Below are positions 5,855 to 6,597 of a DNA stretch of 6,597 bases, piece by piece. The translations under genes and the position numbers were made by a program. A model generated the notes under the pieces. It had not been told where the DNA came from. It saw only the letters and a program-made list of their open reading frames with translations, and ran no database searches. Within the stretch, counting starts at the first letter, position 1. Each line of letters begins with the position of its first letter. The DNA comes from Rhodospirillaceae bacterium. Lineage in GTDB: Bacteria > Pseudomonadota > Alphaproteobacteria > SP197. The stretch is from the NCBI GenBank assembly GCA_018700655.1, contig JABIUG010000151.1, forward strand, positions 1 through 6,597, given 5' to 3'.

Positions 5855-6428
5855 CGGTCAGGGCGATCGAATAGAGCAGGGCATCGGGCGAACGGGCGAT
5901 GGCGCGTCCCTGCCAGGCTTCTTCATCGACCTGCAGGCAGTCGCCCTCGTTCAGCGTGCCGTCCAGGCTGTAGCCTGTCATGTCCCACGATCCCGCCAGT
6001 ACATGAAAGAAAGTGGCGCTTGTGGTCTGACTTAGGTTGGTGCCTTCGGCAGCGGCCTTGAGCACATGGACCTCCGCTACAGTGCTGCCTTGTGCGGTTA
6101 TGACGTTGAAATCGGTCAGAGGGCCGCCCAGTAGTGTCGCATGGGTCGTCCAGCCGCCGTCGAAGTGCTGAGGCACAAAAGGCTGGGACATAACGGCTCT
6201 GCCATGACCGCCGAAATCCAGAATCATGCCGTCGCCTTCCAGCAACATGATGACACGGTCGTAGCCGCTGAAATCGGAGAACGGCCCCGTGCGGTCGACC
6301 GAAGCAATACTCAAACGCCACAGGAACCCGGAACCGTCGCGCGCAACCGCGATTTCACGGGTAACGTCCTGACCGTTTTTCCAGGGCAGCAGCGTGTGAT
6401 CGTCGTAACGGATCAAGGTTGCGGCCAT
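5835..6428 (-). CDS. hutD: HutD-family bicupin protein
   Basis: A 197-residue protein matching HutD along its full length (family normally about 190-200). Key signatures in order: PWKNG at 15-19 followed by VTREIA (22-27), WRLS at 37-40, GPFS at 48-51, YDR at 56-58, LLEGDG at 62-67 and GPLTDFNV at 102-109. A second small-barrel half follows, with EGDCLQVD at 161-168. The family usually reads NGGG where this protein has NGQD (18-21). Known: HutD is a non-catalytic-looking bicupin linked to histidine utilisation, and binding of a pathway intermediate such as N-formylglutamate has been proposed. No other recognisable hut gene is in the window, so a role outside histidine breakdown is possible. 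The start lies 1 nt after the stop of the upstream minus-strand gene, implying an operon with translational coupling. No strong Shine-Dalgarno site is needed or seen. Confidence 0.85.
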   Translation of the reverse strand: MAATLIRYDDHTLLPWKNGQDVTREIAVARDGSGFLWRLSIASVDRTGPFSDFSGYDRVIMLLEGDGMILDFGGHGRAVMSQPFVPQHFDGGWTTHATLLGGPLTDFNVITAQGSTVAEVHVLKAAAEGTNLSQTTSATFFHVLAGSWDMTGYSLDGTLNEGDCLQVDEEAWQGRAIARSPDALLYSIALTVKSPSG

Positions 6429-6429
6429 G

Positions 6430-6597
6430 TCAGTCCCAGTTCTCCGGCAGGATATCGCCCATCGGAATGGGCTTCAGCGCAGTGTGGCGTCTGACCAGTT
6501 CCTCGCCGGCGGTGCGGTCCATGTCGCGCGGTCGGTCGGGGTCGGCCAAAGTCAGGGGATCACCTTCCTCGACGAACCCCAGATAGGGGGCAGCGAA
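6430..6597 (-). CDS. C-terminal 55 residues of an unrecognised protein upstream of hutD, truncated by the window edge
   Basis: The minus strand is open from the right edge to a TGA at 6432-6430, one nucleotide before the hutD ATG. The tail is hydrophilic and charged. It begins with FAAPYLGFVEEGDPLTLADP, continues through a segment with several Arg and Asp residues and ELVRRH, and ends in GDILPENWD. Codon usage looks like the neighbouring genes, and the tight spacing to hutD supports a real gene. I do not recognise the family. There is no membrane segment or obvious catalytic motif in this part. Its identity would say which pathway this hutD serves. Confidence 0.7.
   Translation of the reverse strand, partial: FAAPYLGFVEEGDPLTLADPDRPRDMDRTAGEELVRRHTALKPIPMGDILPENWD

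Overview
This is a GC-rich bacterial window that is almost fully coding. The gene families and their spacing (MauG-type peroxidase tail, YveA-like permease, GGT-family amidohydrolase, HutD) look like a proteobacterium, most likely an alphaproteobacterium. That placement is inferred from gene content and codon style; no rRNA or other marker is present. There is no tRNA, IS element, CRISPR array or phage gene, and the longest non-coding gap is about 150 bp.

Layout from left to right. The left edge holds the last 35 codons of a probable di-haem cytochrome c peroxidase (MauG/MbnH-like), on +. After an 89-bp gap with a possible -10 box comes a 14-helix APC-superfamily amino-acid permease (198-1775, +). 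It converges, across a 151-bp gap containing two inverted repeats, on a compact minus-strand operon. In transcription order the operon is a GGT-family N-terminal-nucleophile hydrolase (5030-3228), a metallo-beta-lactamase-fold protein (3231-2443, ATGA overlap with the first gene) and a small cupin (2418-1927, 24 nt downstream with a strong ribosome binding site). A short intergenic region separates this operon from a divergent eight-helix ZIP-like membrane protein (5120-5854, +). That gene overlaps tail-to-tail by 20 bp with a HutD-family bicupin (6428-5835, -). One nucleotide upstream of hutD ends a further minus-strand gene that leaves the window at the right edge and that I do not recognise.

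The most interesting unit is the three-gene operon. Its GGT member keeps the catalytic Thr and the oxyanion-hole Gly pair. It appears to have lost the residues that hold the glutamyl alpha-carboxylate and alpha-amino groups in classical GGT. The MBL-fold partner has a degenerate metal site: SLGYYDH replaces the usual THxHxDH, PGV replaces PGH, and FTGET replaces FTGDT. The cupin lacks the usual Glu ligand. Taken together, this suggests a cytoplasmic catabolic or modifying route for an amide or acylated small molecule that is not a gamma-glutamyl compound, perhaps brought in by the neighbouring permease. The substrate cannot be read from sequence alone, and the pathway link is inference.
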